Under the pieces are notes generated by a model. It had not been told where the DNA came from, searched no databases, and worked only from the letters and a program-made list of their open reading frames with translations. Shown piece by piece: positions 47,681 through 57,413 of a stretch of DNA of 64,000 nucleotides. A program made the translations under genes and the position numbers. The DNA comes from Burkholderia metallica (GTDB lineage: Bacteria > Pseudomonadota > Gammaproteobacteria > Burkholderiales > Burkholderiaceae): contig NZ_CADFDB010000005.1 of the NCBI RefSeq assembly GCF_902832845.1, forward strand, positions 310,001 to 374,000. The letters are read 5' to 3'. The first letter of the stretch is position 1. Each line of letters opens with the position of its first letter.

Positions 47681-48601
47681 TCAGGCTGCGGCCTGATGAA
47701 CCGCGTCGAGCCGCTCGCCACCCAGGATATCGACGAGACTGGTCAACATCCGCCCCAATTCACCGGTCATCAGCGTGACATCCGAGTCGAAGCGTTCCGC
47801 GTCGTTCTGTGCGGTCGGATCCGCTGCTTCCTTGATCACGTCGAGCGGCGTCACGCGCTTGATCGTCAGCGACGGCGTCAGCACGAAGGAGATCCGGTTG
47901 TCCCAGGTCATCGCCAGGCGCATGCATTGTTTGCCGGCTTCGATGTGCCGGCGCATGTCGTTCGCTTCCAGCGCGTGGCCGACGTATCGCACCGTGGCGC
48001 CGCCTTCGCCGCTCGAGCGCAACTCGGCATCCTGGTCCACGCTGAAGCCGCCCGGCGCCTCGCCGGACAACAGCCAGTCCGTCATCGCGGCAACCGGCGA
48101 AAGCGCGACCTGAACACCGGCGAGCGGCAATTGGTCGATCGATTTGACGAGCAGGCCGCGAACGTCGTCGGCAAGCGCCTGTGCGGCGGCATCGATGACG
48201 AGCCAGCCGTTTGCCGTATCGATCCACACGCGGGTATCGCGGCGAATGGTGAACGCGCGCGGGAGCAGTTCGTCGGTCACCTGCTCCTTGAGTTCGCGCA
48301 TCTGTTTTCGCCCGACCTTGAAGCCCTGCTGTTCCTCGATTTCAAGTGCCCGGGCCTTGGTCACCTGATTGACGACCGACGCCGGGAGCAGCTTCTTTTC
48401 GGCACGGAACGTCAGCAACATCTGCCGGTTGATCGAATACACCAGTGCATCGTCGTAACGCGGCGACGCCCATCCGAAGCGCTGCATCTCGATGCTGCTA
48501 CCCGGCTGAAACGCGTAAGGCGCCAGCCATTTTTCCATCTGATCGGGGGTGACGGCCCAAGGTGCAGGAAGACGATGAAGCTGAAGGTTCTTGAACCACA
48601 T
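47681..48601 (-). CDS. rdgC: Recombination-associated protein RdgC
   Basis: A 306-residue DNA-binding protein that forms a ring dimer around duplex DNA and modulates RecA and replication-fork repair. It starts with the conserved [11 protein letters not shown] and contains [50 protein letters not shown] and the end [28 protein letters not shown] chose the ATG at 48601 because it matches the family start; an ATG eight codons upstream (48625) is possible, and neither has a clear ribosome-binding site. Confidence 0.95.
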   Translation of the reverse strand: MWFKNLQLHRLPAPWAVTPDQMEKWLAPYAFQPGSSIEMQRFGWASPRYDDALVYSINRQMLLTFRAEKKLLPASVVNQVTKARALEIEEQQGFKVGRKQMRELKEQVTDELLPRAFTIRRDTRVWIDTANGWLVIDAAAQALADDVRGLLVKSIDQLPLAGVQVALSPVAAMTDWLLSGEAPGGFSVDQDAELRSSGEGGATVRYVGHALEANDMRRHIEAGKQCMRLAMTWDNRISFVLTPSLTIKRVTPLDVIKEAADPTAQNDAERFDSDVTLMTGELGRMLTSLVDILGGERLDAVHQAAA

Positions 48602-48813
48602 AGGAGGACGGGCAAAGCGCTCCATTCTATATGACGGTGATGCTTGCGGTGCGGATTTGGTCGGTCGGGGGATGGGGCGGACTGTTGGTGGTTATCGCGC
48701 TGGGTAGGTGGGTGTCGCTCGACAAAATTGCCACGGAAAGGAAGCCATGCGCTTCGCCACGGTCCGTCAAAGGAGGCAGATCGTGTGCGGCGACCGAGCG
48801 CATGGGGCGTTTC

Positions 48814-49087
48814 CTACGGATACGCATCGGCTTCAAATATGGGCGGATTCTCGCCGAAGTGCCGCTCGGTCCACGTCGTCCGCTTCTTCTTCAGCCACTC
48901 GTCGCCGAGTGCTCGAAAAGTTTCTTTGCCTTCGTTGATACGCGCCGACAGGACTCGTTCTGTACTTGTGTCGCCAGAGCCGGGAGCCGGACGGCTTCAC
49001 CCACAGATCCAGTCCATCGAAGTCGACAAGTTTGATAGGCTTGTCGTCCACCTTTGCTTGCCGGATCTTGACGTCGTCAAATGGCAC
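48814..49087 (-). pseudogene. Remnant of a P4-type tyrosine integrase (frameshifted, truncated)
   Basis: Read leftward from GTG at 49087, one frame gives VPFDDVKIRQAKVDDKPIKL and then DGLDLWVKPSGSRLWRHKYR, the Arm-DNA-binding (DUF4102) start of phage P4-type integrases. Near 48960 similarity moves to another frame, giving ETFRALGDEWLKKKRTTW and TERHFGENPPIFEADAYP, which resembles the start of the core-binding domain, before a TAG at 48814-48816. The stretch that normally joins the two parts is missing and no catalytic domain is left, so the gene is dead. No flanking tRNA or attachment repeat is seen. It marks a former integrative element beside rdgC. The rest of 48602-49264 holds nothing recognisable. 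Confidence 0.7.
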
Positions 49088-49264
49088 GGTGAGAAAGCAG
49101 GTATCGTCTTCGGCTGATCGGAACGATACCCGCTTTATCACCCGCATCTTTCACAGCCGGACCAATTCCCTGCGAATGCAAGCGAACGGCGGAAGGGCGT
49201 AAGATCCCCGATTGGCAAGGGTGACAGGCAAGTCGCCGAACCAGAACGAACAGGAGCAACCGAA

Positions 49265-49579
49265 GTGATCCGACATATCGTCATGTGGAAGTTGAAGGAA
49301 TCGGCCGAAGGCGCCACACGCGCGCAGAACGCGCTGAAGCTGAAGGAAAAGCTCGAAGGCTGCCGCGACCTCGTGCCGGGCACGCTGCAGATCGACGTCG
49401 GCGTGGCGACGCCGGGCCTCGACGCGACCGCCGACATCGTGCTCGTGTCCGATTTCGCGGACAAGGCCGCGCTCGACGCGTACCAGGTGCACCCGGTTCA
49501 CCAGGAAGTGAAGAAATTCGTCGTCGCGGTGGCCGAATCGCGCGAATGCGTCGACTACATCGTCGACAGCGCACGATGA
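49265..49579 (+). CDS. Dabb family (stress-responsive A/B barrel) protein
   Basis: A 104-residue ferredoxin-like dimeric barrel. It begins MIRHIVMWKLKE, has LVPGTLQIDVGVAT and the HPVHQEVKKFVVAVAESRECVDY end typical of PF07876. Family members are small enzymes or stress proteins of mostly unknown role. The GTG start has AGGAG at good spacing, and the stop overlaps the start of the next gene (ATGA), indicating translational coupling. Confidence 0.9.
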   Translation: MIRHIVMWKLKESAEGATRAQNALKLKEKLEGCRDLVPGTLQIDVGVATPGLDATADIVLVSDFADKAALDAYQVHPVHQEVKKFVVAVAESRECVDYIVDSAR

Positions 49580-50055
49580 GCGACGCGGCAACCCCGACGG
49601 ACGGCCCGTCGATCGAAAGTCCGTTCGTCGACCTGCTCGGCGTGCAGCTCGTGTCGGCGAAGGACGGGGCGAGCGAGATCGTGTTGCCGCTCGAAGACAG
49701 GCACATGAACACGTGGAGCATCGCGCACGGCGGCGTGACGATGACGCTCGCGGACATCGCGCTCGCGATGGCGGCGCGCAGCCTGACCGACGACGGCATC
49801 GGCGTCGTGACGGTCGAGATGAAGGTGAACTTCATGCAGCCGGGGCGCGGCGAATTGCGCGCTTACGGGCGCGTGATGCACCGGTCGACGACGATGGCCT
49901 ACTGCGAAGGCGAAGTGCGCGACAGCGACGGCAATTTCGTCGCGAAGGCGCTCGGCACGTTCAAGTACATGCGGCGGCTCGCGGTCGGCCGCGACATCAA
50001 GCGGCAACGCTCGCGCACGGCGCCGGACGCCCAGCCCGGCCCGAGCGACGCGTAA
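49576..50055 (+). CDS. PaaI-type acyl-CoA thioesterase (hotdog fold)
   Basis: A 159-residue hotdog-fold protein. The hallmark NTWSIAHGGVTMTLADIALAMAA (HGG motif, ~residues 49-71), then VTVEMKVNFMQPG and EGEVRDSDGNFVAKALGTFKYM match the PaaI/YdiI group, which hydrolyses aryl- or acyl-CoA thioesters. It overlaps the Dabb gene by four bases. A strong hairpin follows it. Confidence 0.9.
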   Translation: MSDAATPTDGPSIESPFVDLLGVQLVSAKDGASEIVLPLEDRHMNTWSIAHGGVTMTLADIALAMAARSLTDDGIGVVTVEMKVNFMQPGRGELRAYGRVMHRSTTMAYCEGEVRDSDGNFVAKALGTFKYMRRLAVGRDIKRQRSRTAPDAQPGPSDA

Positions 50056-50070
50056 TCAAGCACTTGGCGC

Positions 50071-50107
50071 ACGGCCTTGCCGCTACATCGGCAGGGCCGT
50101 TTCGTTT
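50071..50107 (+). terminator. Terminator after the thioesterase gene
   Basis: A twelve-pair stem ACGGCCTTGCCG/CGGCAGGGCCGT (one G-T wobble) with loop CTACAT is followed by TTTCGTTT, 15 bp past the stop codon. Confidence 0.85.
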
Positions 50108-50265
50108 GTGCGAAGCGCGCGCGTACGCCGAAAAGCGAAAAGCATTTCGCGACGGAGCCGGGGTGGCCGCGCAGGCGCGACACGCATGCCGCGCCTGCGC
50201 GGCGTGGGCGTGGCATCATGTGACGCTTGTCCGTTCACGGCGTCGCACCGGCGCCGTCCTTACCG

Positions 50266-51225
50266 ATGCCGCTGAATCCGAAGATCGCCCAGGTGCTCGA
50301 CATGATCGAGCGCGCGAAACGCCCGTCCTACCACCACCAGTCGCCGCAGCAGGCGCGCGCCGCGTACGAGAAGAGCGCGCCGATCCTCGACGTCGCACCG
50401 GCGCCGATGCATTCGGTCGAGGAATGCGTCGTGCCGACGCGCGACGGCCGCACCATCGGGGCGCGGCTGTATCTGCCGGTCGCGCCGAGCCTCGCGGAAC
50501 CGCTGCCGGCGCTCGTCTACTACCACGGCGGCGGCTTCACGGTGGGCAGCGTCGATACGCACGACGCGCTGTGCCGGATGTTCGCGCACGATGCGCAATG
50601 CGCGGTGCTGTCGGTCGGCTACCGGCTGGCACCCGAGCACCGGTTCCCGACCGCGGTGAACGATGCCGACGATGCCCTGCAATGGCTGCATCGCGAGGCC
50701 GCGACGTTCGGCATCGATGCCGAACGGCTGGCCGTGGGCGGCGACAGTGCGGGCGGCACGCTCGCGACCGTCTGCGCGGTGCTCGCGCGCGACGCGGGCA
50801 TTCGTCTTGCGCTGCAGATGCTGATCTACCCGGGCGTGACGGGCTACCAGGACACCGCATCGCATGCGCGGCTCGCGAGCGGCTATTTGCTGACGCAGGA
50901 CACGATCCAGTGGTTCTTCACGCAGTACGTGCGCGACCGGGCGGACCGCGACGACTGGCGTTTCGCGCCGCTCGACGGCACGCGCGATGCGCCGTCGTTC
51001 GCGGGCGTCGCGCCGGCGTGGATCGCGACGGCCGAATACGATCCGCTGAGCGACGAGGGCGCCGCCTATGCGCAGAAGTTGCGCGCGGCCGGCAATGCGG
51101 TCACGCTGGTCTGCTATCCGGGGATGATCCACGAATTCTTCAAGATGGGCGGCTACGTACCCGAGGTACGGGCCGCGCATGCCGACGCGGTCGCGGCGCT
51201 GAAGGCCGCGTTCGACGACATCTGA
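50266..51225 (+). CDS. Alpha/beta hydrolase, HSL-type esterase/lipase
   Basis: A 319-residue esterase of the hormone-sensitive-lipase family IV. The oxyanion-hole motif YYHGGGFTVGS (~residues 86-96), nucleophile GGDSAGGTLA (Ser ~159), Asp in EYDPLSDEG (~257) and His in GMIHEFFKMGG (~288) make a full triad. It hydrolyses short acyl esters. ATG at 50266 begins the family-like MPLNPKIAQVLDMIERA; a TTG at 50227 is possible but unsupported. Confidence 0.9.
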   Translation: MPLNPKIAQVLDMIERAKRPSYHHQSPQQARAAYEKSAPILDVAPAPMHSVEECVVPTRDGRTIGARLYLPVAPSLAEPLPALVYYHGGGFTVGSVDTHDALCRMFAHDAQCAVLSVGYRLAPEHRFPTAVNDADDALQWLHREAATFGIDAERLAVGGDSAGGTLATVCAVLARDAGIRLALQMLIYPGVTGYQDTASHARLASGYLLTQDTIQWFFTQYVRDRADRDDWRFAPLDGTRDAPSFAGVAPAWIATAEYDPLSDEGAAYAQKLRAAGNAVTLVCYPGMIHEFFKMGGYVPEVRAAHADAVAALKAAFDDI

Positions 51226-51266
51226 CGTCGGGTGTTTGACGGCGCACGCGCCGCTTGGGAGTTGCG

Positions 51267-51707
51267 ATGACGAACGGCCTAGTGGAAACGGGTGACTGGA
51301 CGGTACTGGGCGGCGACGCCGCGCGGATTCGCGACGCGGTGTTCGTGCGCGAGCAGCAGATTCCGCCGGAGTGGGAACTCGACGACGACGATCCGCTGTC
51401 GCTGCACGCGGTGGCGTACCGGATCGATGCGTCGACCGGCGCGCGTCGCGCCGTCGCGACGGGGCGGCTGCTGCCGTCGGGCACGATCGGTCGCGTGGCC
51501 GTGCTGGCCGACGCACGCGGGCAGGGGGTCGGTTCGGCCGTGCTGAATGCGCTGCTGGATGCGGCGCGGCGCCGCGGCGAAATCGTCGTGCGGCTCTACG
51601 CGCAGGATTCGGCCGTGTCGTTCTATCTGCGGCACGGCTTCGCGGCGGTCGGAGAACCGTTCGTCGAAGCCGGCGTACCGCACGTCGAGATGGCGCGCGC
51701 GCCGTAG
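51267..51707 (+). CDS. GNAT family N-acetyltransferase
   Basis: A 146-residue acetyltransferase of the YjcF/ElaA-like group. It has the FVREQQIPPEWELDDDD start element, the acetyl-CoA loop GRVAVLADARGQGVGSAVL (~residues 76-94) and YLRHGFAAVGEPFVEAGVPHVEM. Substrate unknown. It lies 41 bp after the esterase gene on the same strand, with GGGAG before the ATG. Confidence 0.88.
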   Translation: MTNGLVETGDWTVLGGDAARIRDAVFVREQQIPPEWELDDDDPLSLHAVAYRIDASTGARRAVATGRLLPSGTIGRVAVLADARGQGVGSAVLNALLDAARRRGEIVVRLYAQDSAVSFYLRHGFAAVGEPFVEAGVPHVEMARAP

Positions 51708-51727
51708 CGCGGCGCACGCTCGCCGGC

Positions 51728-52573
51728 TCAGCGCGGCGGCGTCGCGTCGAGGTCGAACGTGAACGCGCGTTCGAACGTGCCCGGGCGGACGGTGCGGTGC
51801 GAGCCGTCGTCGTCGCAGCGCTCCTTGATTTCCACCGTGAGCCGCACGCCTTCCTTCATCGTGACCCGCAGCGCGGTCGTGCCTCGCGTGCCGTATTCGG
51901 GCGTTTCGATGAACGCGGCCGACAGCGCACGCTCGCGCTCGATCGGAATGCCGGTGTGCGGCAGCGCATCGTCGTCCGCGACATGCGGGTCGCGCATCAG
52001 CGCGATCAGCTCGTCGAGCGATGGGGTCGGATTGTCGGTGAGCAGCGTGCCGAGTTCGGCGCGCTTGCGTACCACTTTCGGCCAGGGCGTATCGAGCCGC
52101 GCATTCGACAGCGCATGCACGCCGGGTGCAATTGCGACGGGCGCCGCGACACTGCTTTCGCCTTCGGGCGCACGGTTGCAGAACCACGCGAGCTCACGCC
52201 GCCGCCAGTCGCCGACGAGCAGGTTGAAGCCGTTGTAGACGGCCGCATGCTCGGCGAGCTGCCCGAGATAGTCGAGCGGCGCGACTGACGGGCCGCCGAG
52301 GAAATCGGACACGAGCTTGCCGCGGGTCGGCGCGCCCGCGCGGATGTCGAACGGCGCGCGGTAGTTCGTCAGCGCGGCGAAACGGCCGTCGCGCGATACA
52401 CCGAGCCACGTGCCGCCCGCTTCGAGATCGCGGCCGGCCAGCACGCCCGGTACATCCTCCCACCACGAGAGCGGCGCGCTCGTTCTGCGGAAGAACTCGT
52501 CGCGGTTGGCGGTGAGGGTAAAGACGGGACCGGCGGCGGTATCGGGCTGCCAGTCGAAGGCGATCAGACACAT
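51728..52573 (-). CDS. NRDE family protein
   Basis: A 281-residue protein of the Ser/Thr-rich T10/TANGO2 family (NRDE, formerly DUF833). It starts MCLIAFDW with Cys2 exposed, carries the name-giving LTANRDEFF motif (~residues 20-28), and includes WEDVPGVLAGRDLEAGGTWLGV and LTNYR. The eukaryotic relative TANGO2 is tied to lipid/heme handling; the bacterial role is not settled. It is convergent with the GNAT gene and 76 bp downstream of the ygfZ-like gene on the same strand. Confidence 0.92.
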   Translation of the reverse strand: MCLIAFDWQPDTAAGPVFTLTANRDEFFRRTSAPLSWWEDVPGVLAGRDLEAGGTWLGVSRDGRFAALTNYRAPFDIRAGAPTRGKLVSDFLGGPSVAPLDYLGQLAEHAAVYNGFNLLVGDWRRRELAWFCNRAPEGESSVAAPVAIAPGVHALSNARLDTPWPKVVRKRAELGTLLTDNPTPSLDELIALMRDPHVADDDALPHTGIPIERERALSAAFIETPEYGTRGTTALRVTMKEGVRLTVEIKERCDDDGSHRTVRPGTFERAFTFDLDATPPR

Positions 52574-52649
52574 CGGGCGAATCTCTCGCAGGAAACATCG
52601 GGCGCCGGCTGCGACTTGCGAGCCGGCGCGCGAATGGGTTGTCGGTGCG

Positions 52650-53684
52650 TCAAACTTCCGTCGGCCATGCGTACGGCAGCGTATCGAACGCGAGCGCCGG
52701 GCCGTCGGCCGAGCCGAGGTGCACGGTGCCGCTGTCGAGCGCGGCGAGCTTGATCTCGACGAGCGCGTCGACACCGCCCGCGGGCGCGGCCGCCGCGTTG
52801 ACGACCATCCCGCACGGCTGGCCGGGGTCCTCGCTGTGGAACAGCTCGACGCCGGCATGCACGGTATCGGTGTCGCCGGCAACGTGCGCGAGCGCGGTGC
52901 GGCGCTTGATCGTGCCGCGATACTGGCTGCGCGCGACGACTTCCTGGCCCGGGTAGCACCCCTTGCGAAAGTTGACGGCGCCGATCACGTCGAAGTTGAT
53001 CATCTGCGGCACGAACTGTTCGACGGCCGGCTGCGTGATGCGCGGCTCGCCCGCGCGGATGTCGAGCCAGTCCCATACCGCCGGCGACACGATCGGCAAC
53101 GTATTGCCGAGCGCGGCGACGCGCGCGTCGACTTCCGCGCGCGGGCCGATCCACAGATAGCGCTTGCGGCCGGCCGCATCGGGCACGCGGATCAGCGTGC
53201 CGGCCGGGCCGTCGACCTTCACGTGCACGCCGTCCGGCAGCGCATCGAAGATGCCCGACAGCGCGTCGCGCACGTCGCCCGCGAAACCGACCACCGCGAG
53301 CGTGTCGCTCGCATCCGTCAGCTTCGCTTTTGCGCGCAGCACGAACATCGACAGCCGCTTCTGCACGGCCGGCTGCACGTCCTTCGACACCAGCAGGCGC
53401 ACGCCGTGGCCCGCGCGCCACGTGAGGAACGACCCGAGGAGGCGGCCCTTCGGCGAGCAATAGCCGGACAGCCGCGCGCTCGCGGCGTCGAGATGCTCGA
53501 TGTCGTTGGTGAGCTGGCTGTGCAGGAACGTCGCGGCGTCGTCGCCGGCCACGTCGATCACGCCGAACTGCGGCAGCGGCATGCAGGCGGCCGGCGCGTC
53601 GAAATCGGCGGCGGACGGGCGGGGGAAAACGGGGAGCGAGGCAGATGCGGCCTGGGCAGCCGGTGAAGCGAACGGTGTGCTCAT
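52650..53684 (-). CDS. ygfZ: Folate-binding protein YgfZ (GcvT-like)
   Basis: A 344-residue protein related to the aminomethyltransferase GcvT. The YgfZ signature K-G-C-Y-x-G-Q-E is present as FRKGCYPGQEVVARSQYRG (~residues 230-248), with the conserved Cys. YgfZ uses folate to help assemble or repair iron-sulfur clusters such as that of MiaB. It is divergent from mltG with a 77-bp gap, the usual arrangement in beta-proteobacteria. Confidence 0.94.
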   Translation of the reverse strand: MSTPFASPAAQAASASLPVFPRPSAADFDAPAACMPLPQFGVIDVAGDDAATFLHSQLTNDIEHLDAASARLSGYCSPKGRLLGSFLTWRAGHGVRLLVSKDVQPAVQKRLSMFVLRAKAKLTDASDTLAVVGFAGDVRDALSGIFDALPDGVHVKVDGPAGTLIRVPDAAGRKRYLWIGPRAEVDARVAALGNTLPIVSPAVWDWLDIRAGEPRITQPAVEQFVPQMINFDVIGAVNFRKGCYPGQEVVARSQYRGTIKRRTALAHVAGDTDTVHAGVELFHSEDPGQPCGMVVNAAAAPAGGVDALVEIKLAALDSGTVHLGSADGPALAFDTLPYAWPTEV

Positions 53685-53761
53685 GGAATGAGGGAACAGT
53701 CAACCCTGACTTTGACGGAGGCGAGCAAGTATTATATGGGTCTTACCTGAGTCACGTTTCC

Positions 53762-54781
53762 ATGTCCCTACTGAAGAAATGCGCCGCGACGATCGTGGCG
53801 CTGGCCGTCGTTGTGGCCGCTGCCGGCGCGGGCGGCGGATATTACTGGGCGACCCGGCCGCTGCTGCTGGGTTCGGCATCGCTCGACGTCACGATCAAGC
53901 CGCGCAGCAGCGTGAAGAGCGTCGCGCTGCAGTTGAAGCGCGGCGGCGTGCCGGTCGCGCCGCTCGGCTTCGTCGCGATGACGCGCGTGCTCGGGCTGTC
54001 GAGCCGGCTCAAGTCCGGCAACTACGAATTCAAGACCGGCATTACGCCTTACGAGGTGCTGCAGAAGATCGCGCGCGGCGACGTGAACGAATACGTCGCG
54101 ACGGTCATCGAAGGCTGGACCTTCAAGCGGATGCGCGCGGAACTCGACGCGAACCCCGATCTCGCGCATTCGACGGCCGGCATGAGCGACGCCGAGCTGC
54201 TGCGCGCGATCGGCGCGCCGGACAGCGCGGTGCAGCGCGGTAGCGGCGAGGGGCTGTTCTTCCCCGATACCTATCTGTTCGACAAGGGCACGAGCGACCT
54301 GAACATCTACCGGCGCGCATACCATCTGATGCAGACGCGGCTCGACGAGGCATGGGCCGCACGCGTGCCGGGCCTGCCGTACAAGACACCTTACGAAGCG
54401 CTGACGATCGCATCGATCGTCGAAAAGGAAACGGGCCACGCGGCCGATCGCGCGTTCGTCGCGGCCGTGTTCGCGAACCGGCTGCGCATCGGCATGCCGC
54501 TGCAGACCGATCCGTCGGTGATCTACGGGCTCGGCGACGCGTACGACGGCCGCCTGCGCAAGCGCGACCTGCAGGCCGACACTCCCTACAATACCTACAC
54601 CCGACGCGGGCTGCCGCCGACGCCGATCGCGCTGCCGGGCGTGGCCGCGCTGCAGGCGGCGATCAACCCGGCACCGACGAGCGCGCTCTATTTCGTCGCG
54701 AAAGGCGATGGCACGAGCGTGTTCTCGGACACGCTCGGCGACCACAACAAGGCCGTGGACAAGTACATACGAGGTCAATAA
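53762..54781 (+). CDS. mltG: Endolytic murein transglycosylase
   Basis: A 339-residue inner-membrane lytic transglycosylase (YceG family) that ends nascent glycan strands. One N-terminal helix ([21 protein letters not shown]) anchors it; a LysM-like region follows; the catalytic domain has [12 protein letters not shown], the catalytic Glu in [18 protein letters not shown] and [18 protein letters not shown]. Its stop shares one base with the tmk start (TAATG), so translation is coupled. Confidence 0.95.
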   Translation: MSLLKKCAATIVALAVVVAAAGAGGGYYWATRPLLLGSASLDVTIKPRSSVKSVALQLKRGGVPVAPLGFVAMTRVLGLSSRLKSGNYEFKTGITPYEVLQKIARGDVNEYVATVIEGWTFKRMRAELDANPDLAHSTAGMSDAELLRAIGAPDSAVQRGSGEGLFFPDTYLFDKGTSDLNIYRRAYHLMQTRLDEAWAARVPGLPYKTPYEALTIASIVEKETGHAADRAFVAAVFANRLRIGMPLQTDPSVIYGLGDAYDGRLRKRDLQADTPYNTYTRRGLPPTPIALPGVAALQAAINPAPTSALYFVAKGDGTSVFSDTLGDHNKAVDKYIRGQ

Positions 54782-55401
54782 TGGCGAGCGGTAAATTCAT
54801 CACGTTCGAAGGCATCGACGGGGCGGGCAAGACCACCCACCTGCAATGGTTCTGCGAACGTCTCCAGGGCAAGCTGGCCGCGGCCGGCCGGCAGGTCGTC
54901 GTGACCCGCGAGCCGGGCGGCACGCAGCTCGGCGAGAAACTGCGCGAAATCCTGCTGAACCAGCCGATGGATCTCGAGACGGAAGCGCTACTGATGTTCG
55001 CCGCGCGTCGCGAGCATCTGGCGCTCGTGATCGAGCCGGCGCTCGCGCGCGGCGACTGGGTCGTGTCCGACCGCTTCACCGACGCGACGTTCGCCTATCA
55101 GGGCGGCGGCCGCGGGCTGCCGCGCGACAAGCTCGAGACGCTCGAGCGCTGGGTGCAGGGCGGCTTCCAGCCCGATCTCACGGTGCTGTTCGACGTCGCG
55201 CCGCAAGTCGCGAGCGAGCGTCGCGGCGCCGCGCGCATGCCCGACAAGTTCGAAAGCGAGTCCGACGCGTTCTTCTCGCGCACGCGCAGCGAATACCTGC
55301 GGCGGGCGGAAGAGGCGCCGCACCGCTTCGCGATCGTCGATGCGACGCAGACGATTCCCGAGATCCGCCAGCAGCTCGAACGCGTGCTCGCCGCGCTGTA
55401 A
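54781..55401 (+). CDS. tmk: Thymidylate kinase
   Basis: A 206-residue kinase making dTDP from dTMP. The P-loop GIDGAGKT is at residues 11-18, the TREPGGT motif follows at ~41-47, and the [20 protein letters not shown]/base-binding region at ~97-113. Length fits the family (E. coli 213). It sits between mltG and holB, a widely conserved order. Confidence 0.97.
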   Translation: MASGKFITFEGIDGAGKTTHLQWFCERLQGKLAAAGRQVVVTREPGGTQLGEKLREILLNQPMDLETEALLMFAARREHLALVIEPALARGDWVVSDRFTDATFAYQGGGRGLPRDKLETLERWVQGGFQPDLTVLFDVAPQVASERRGAARMPDKFESESDAFFSRTRSEYLRRAEEAPHRFAIVDATQTIPEIRQQLERVLAAL

Positions 55402-55420
55402 TTCGCAAGGAGCGCACCCC

Positions 55421-56449
55421 ATGATCTATCCGTGGCAGACCGACGACTGGAACCGCCTGCAGCAACTGCGCGCGCAATGGCCGCATGCGCTGCTGCTGCA
55501 CGGCCAGGCCGGGATCGGCAAGCTGCAGTTCGCGCAGCATCTCGCGCAGGGCTTCCTGTGCGAATCGCCGCAGCCGAACGGCGAGCCGTGCGGCACCTGC
55601 GCGGCCTGCACGTGGTTCTCGCAAGGCAACCATCCTGACTACCGGATCGTGCTGCCCGAGGCGCTGGCCGGCGAGGCGCCGGGCGCCGTGGACGACGCGA
55701 AAGCGGCCGACGCGGACGAAGGCGGCAAGAAGACGCGTGCGCCGAGCAAGGAAATCAAGATCGAGCAGGTGCGCGCGCTGCTCGACTTCTGCGGGGTCGG
55801 TTCGCACCGCGGTGGCGCGCGCGTCGTCGTGCTGTATCCGGCCGAGGCGCTGAACGTCGCCGCGTCGAACGCGCTGCTGAAGACGCTGGAGGAGCCGCCG
55901 TCCGGCGTCGTGTTCCTGCTCGTGTCGGCGCGCATCGACCGCCTGTTGCCGACGATCATCAGCCGCTGCCGGCAGTGGCCGATGACGGTGCCGGCGCCCG
56001 ACGCGGCGGCGGCCTGGCTCGCCGCGCAGGGCGTCGACCATGCGCCAGCGCTGCTCGCCGAGGCCGGCGGCGCGCCGCTCGCCGCGCTGGCGCTCGCAAG
56101 CGACGAGAACCGCCCGCTGCGCGATTACACGCTCGGGCAGCTCGCGGCCGGTGCCGCATGCGACGCGTTCGCGTGCGGCGAGACGCTGCAGAAGCTGCCG
56201 GTGCCGCTGGTGCTCGGCTGGCTGCAGCGCTGGCTGTACGATCTGCTCGCGCAACGGATGGCGGGCGCGCCGCGCTACTTCCCGACGCACGCGGCGGCGC
56301 TTGCGCGCTGCGCGGAAGCGGTCGATGCGAATGCGTTCGCACGCTTCATGAAGGCCGTGACGCGGCAGCGGACGGTCGAGAACCATCCGCTCAACGCACG
56401 GCTCGTATTCGAGGAATTGTTTCTCGGATATCGGGAAATGTTCGTTTGA
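55421..56449 (+). CDS. holB: DNA polymerase III subunit delta'
   Basis: A 342-residue clamp-loader subunit. The zinc-binding cysteines are Cys47, Cys57, Cys60 and Cys63. The P-loop position reads GQAGIGKL, with Leu instead of Ser/Thr after Lys, in line with delta' not hydrolysing ATP. ASNALLKTLEEPPSGVVFLL (sensor/SRC region) and SRCRQWPM are typical. An extra charged Ala/Asp/Lys-rich insert lies at ~residues 86-108 after LPEALAGEAPG. Start follows AAGGAG, 19 bp after tmk. Confidence 0.95.
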   Translation: MIYPWQTDDWNRLQQLRAQWPHALLLHGQAGIGKLQFAQHLAQGFLCESPQPNGEPCGTCAACTWFSQGNHPDYRIVLPEALAGEAPGAVDDAKAADADEGGKKTRAPSKEIKIEQVRALLDFCGVGSHRGGARVVVLYPAEALNVAASNALLKTLEEPPSGVVFLLVSARIDRLLPTIISRCRQWPMTVPAPDAAAAWLAAQGVDHAPALLAEAGGAPLAALALASDENRPLRDYTLGQLAAGAACDAFACGETLQKLPVPLVLGWLQRWLYDLLAQRMAGAPRYFPTHAAALARCAEAVDANAFARFMKAVTRQRTVENHPLNARLVFEELFLGYREMFV

Positions 56450-56590
56450 TCCGGCATTGTTTCTCATGGGTTTTGAAACGGTGAACGGATCGCGCCGCGA
56501 CGCTGCCCGGGCCGGCCGGCCCGCGAACGCCGCCCGTTGCCGCCTGCCGGCGAGCGCCTGAGCGCCCGCCTCACGTATTCAGGAAACACG

Positions 56591-57370
56591 ATGTTCGTCG
56601 ACTCTCACTGCCACATCAATTTCAAGGGCCTGGCCGACCGCCTGCCGGCCGTTCTCGAGAACATGCGCGAGCACGACGTCACGCATGCGCTGTGCGTGTC
56701 CGTCGATTTCGAGACGCTGCCGGAGGTGCTGGCGATCGCGGACGCGCACGAGAACGTCTACGCGTCGGTCGGCGTGCATCCCGACCACGAGGACGCGCGC
56801 GAGCCGACGCTCGCGGAACTCGTCGAACTGGCCGCGCACCCGAAGGTCGTCGCGATCGGCGAAACGGGCCTCGACTACTACCGCCTCGAAGGCCGCTCGA
56901 TCGCCGACATGGAATGGCAGCGCGAGCGCTTTCGCACGCACATCCGCGCGGCGACCGCGACGATGAAGCCGCTGATCATCCATACGCGCGCGTCGTCGGA
57001 AGACACGCTGCGGATCATGGCCGAGGAGCGCGCGGACGTGCCGGGCGGCGTGATGCACTGCTTCACCGAGCCGTGGCCGGTGGCCGAGCAGGCGCTCGCG
57101 CAGAACTTCCACATCTCGCTGTCGGGCATCGTCACGTTCAAGAACGCGACCGACGTGCAGGACGTCGCGCGGCGCGTGCCGCTCGACCGGCTGCTGATCG
57201 AGACAGACTCGCCGTACCTCGCACCTGTGCCGTATCGCGGCAAGCCGAATGAACCTGCGTACGTCAGCCATGTCGGACGCTTTATCGCATCCGAACGCGG
57301 GATGGCCGTCGAGGCGCTCGCCGATGCGACGACGCAGAACTTTTTCCGGCTGTTCAAGATCGCCCGCTAA
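56591..57370 (+). CDS. TatD family metal-dependent hydrolase (YcfH-like)
   Basis: A 259-residue TIM-barrel hydrolase. Metal ligands are visible in DSHCHINF (residues 4-11), IGETGLDYYR (Glu ~95), LIIHTR, VMHCFTE and IETDSPYLAPVPYRGKPNEP. Members act as 3'-5' DNA exonucleases or D-aminoacyl-tRNA deacylases; YcfH next to holB is the usual context. It starts 141 bp after holB. Confidence 0.95.
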   Translation: MFVDSHCHINFKGLADRLPAVLENMREHDVTHALCVSVDFETLPEVLAIADAHENVYASVGVHPDHEDAREPTLAELVELAAHPKVVAIGETGLDYYRLEGRSIADMEWQRERFRTHIRAATATMKPLIIHTRASSEDTLRIMAEERADVPGGVMHCFTEPWPVAEQALAQNFHISLSGIVTFKNATDVQDVARRVPLDRLLIETDSPYLAPVPYRGKPNEPAYVSHVGRFIASERGMAVEALADATTQNFFRLFKIAR

Positions 57371-57413
57371 CGACGGGCGCACAGCCGACAACCCAGGGAA
57401 GGAGCCCACAACA

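Noticed and set aside
48631-49202. Several plus-strand frames of 75-160 codons between rdgC and the Dabb gene
   Set aside because: They are antisense to the integrase remnant or to decayed sequence and show no coding bias or family match.
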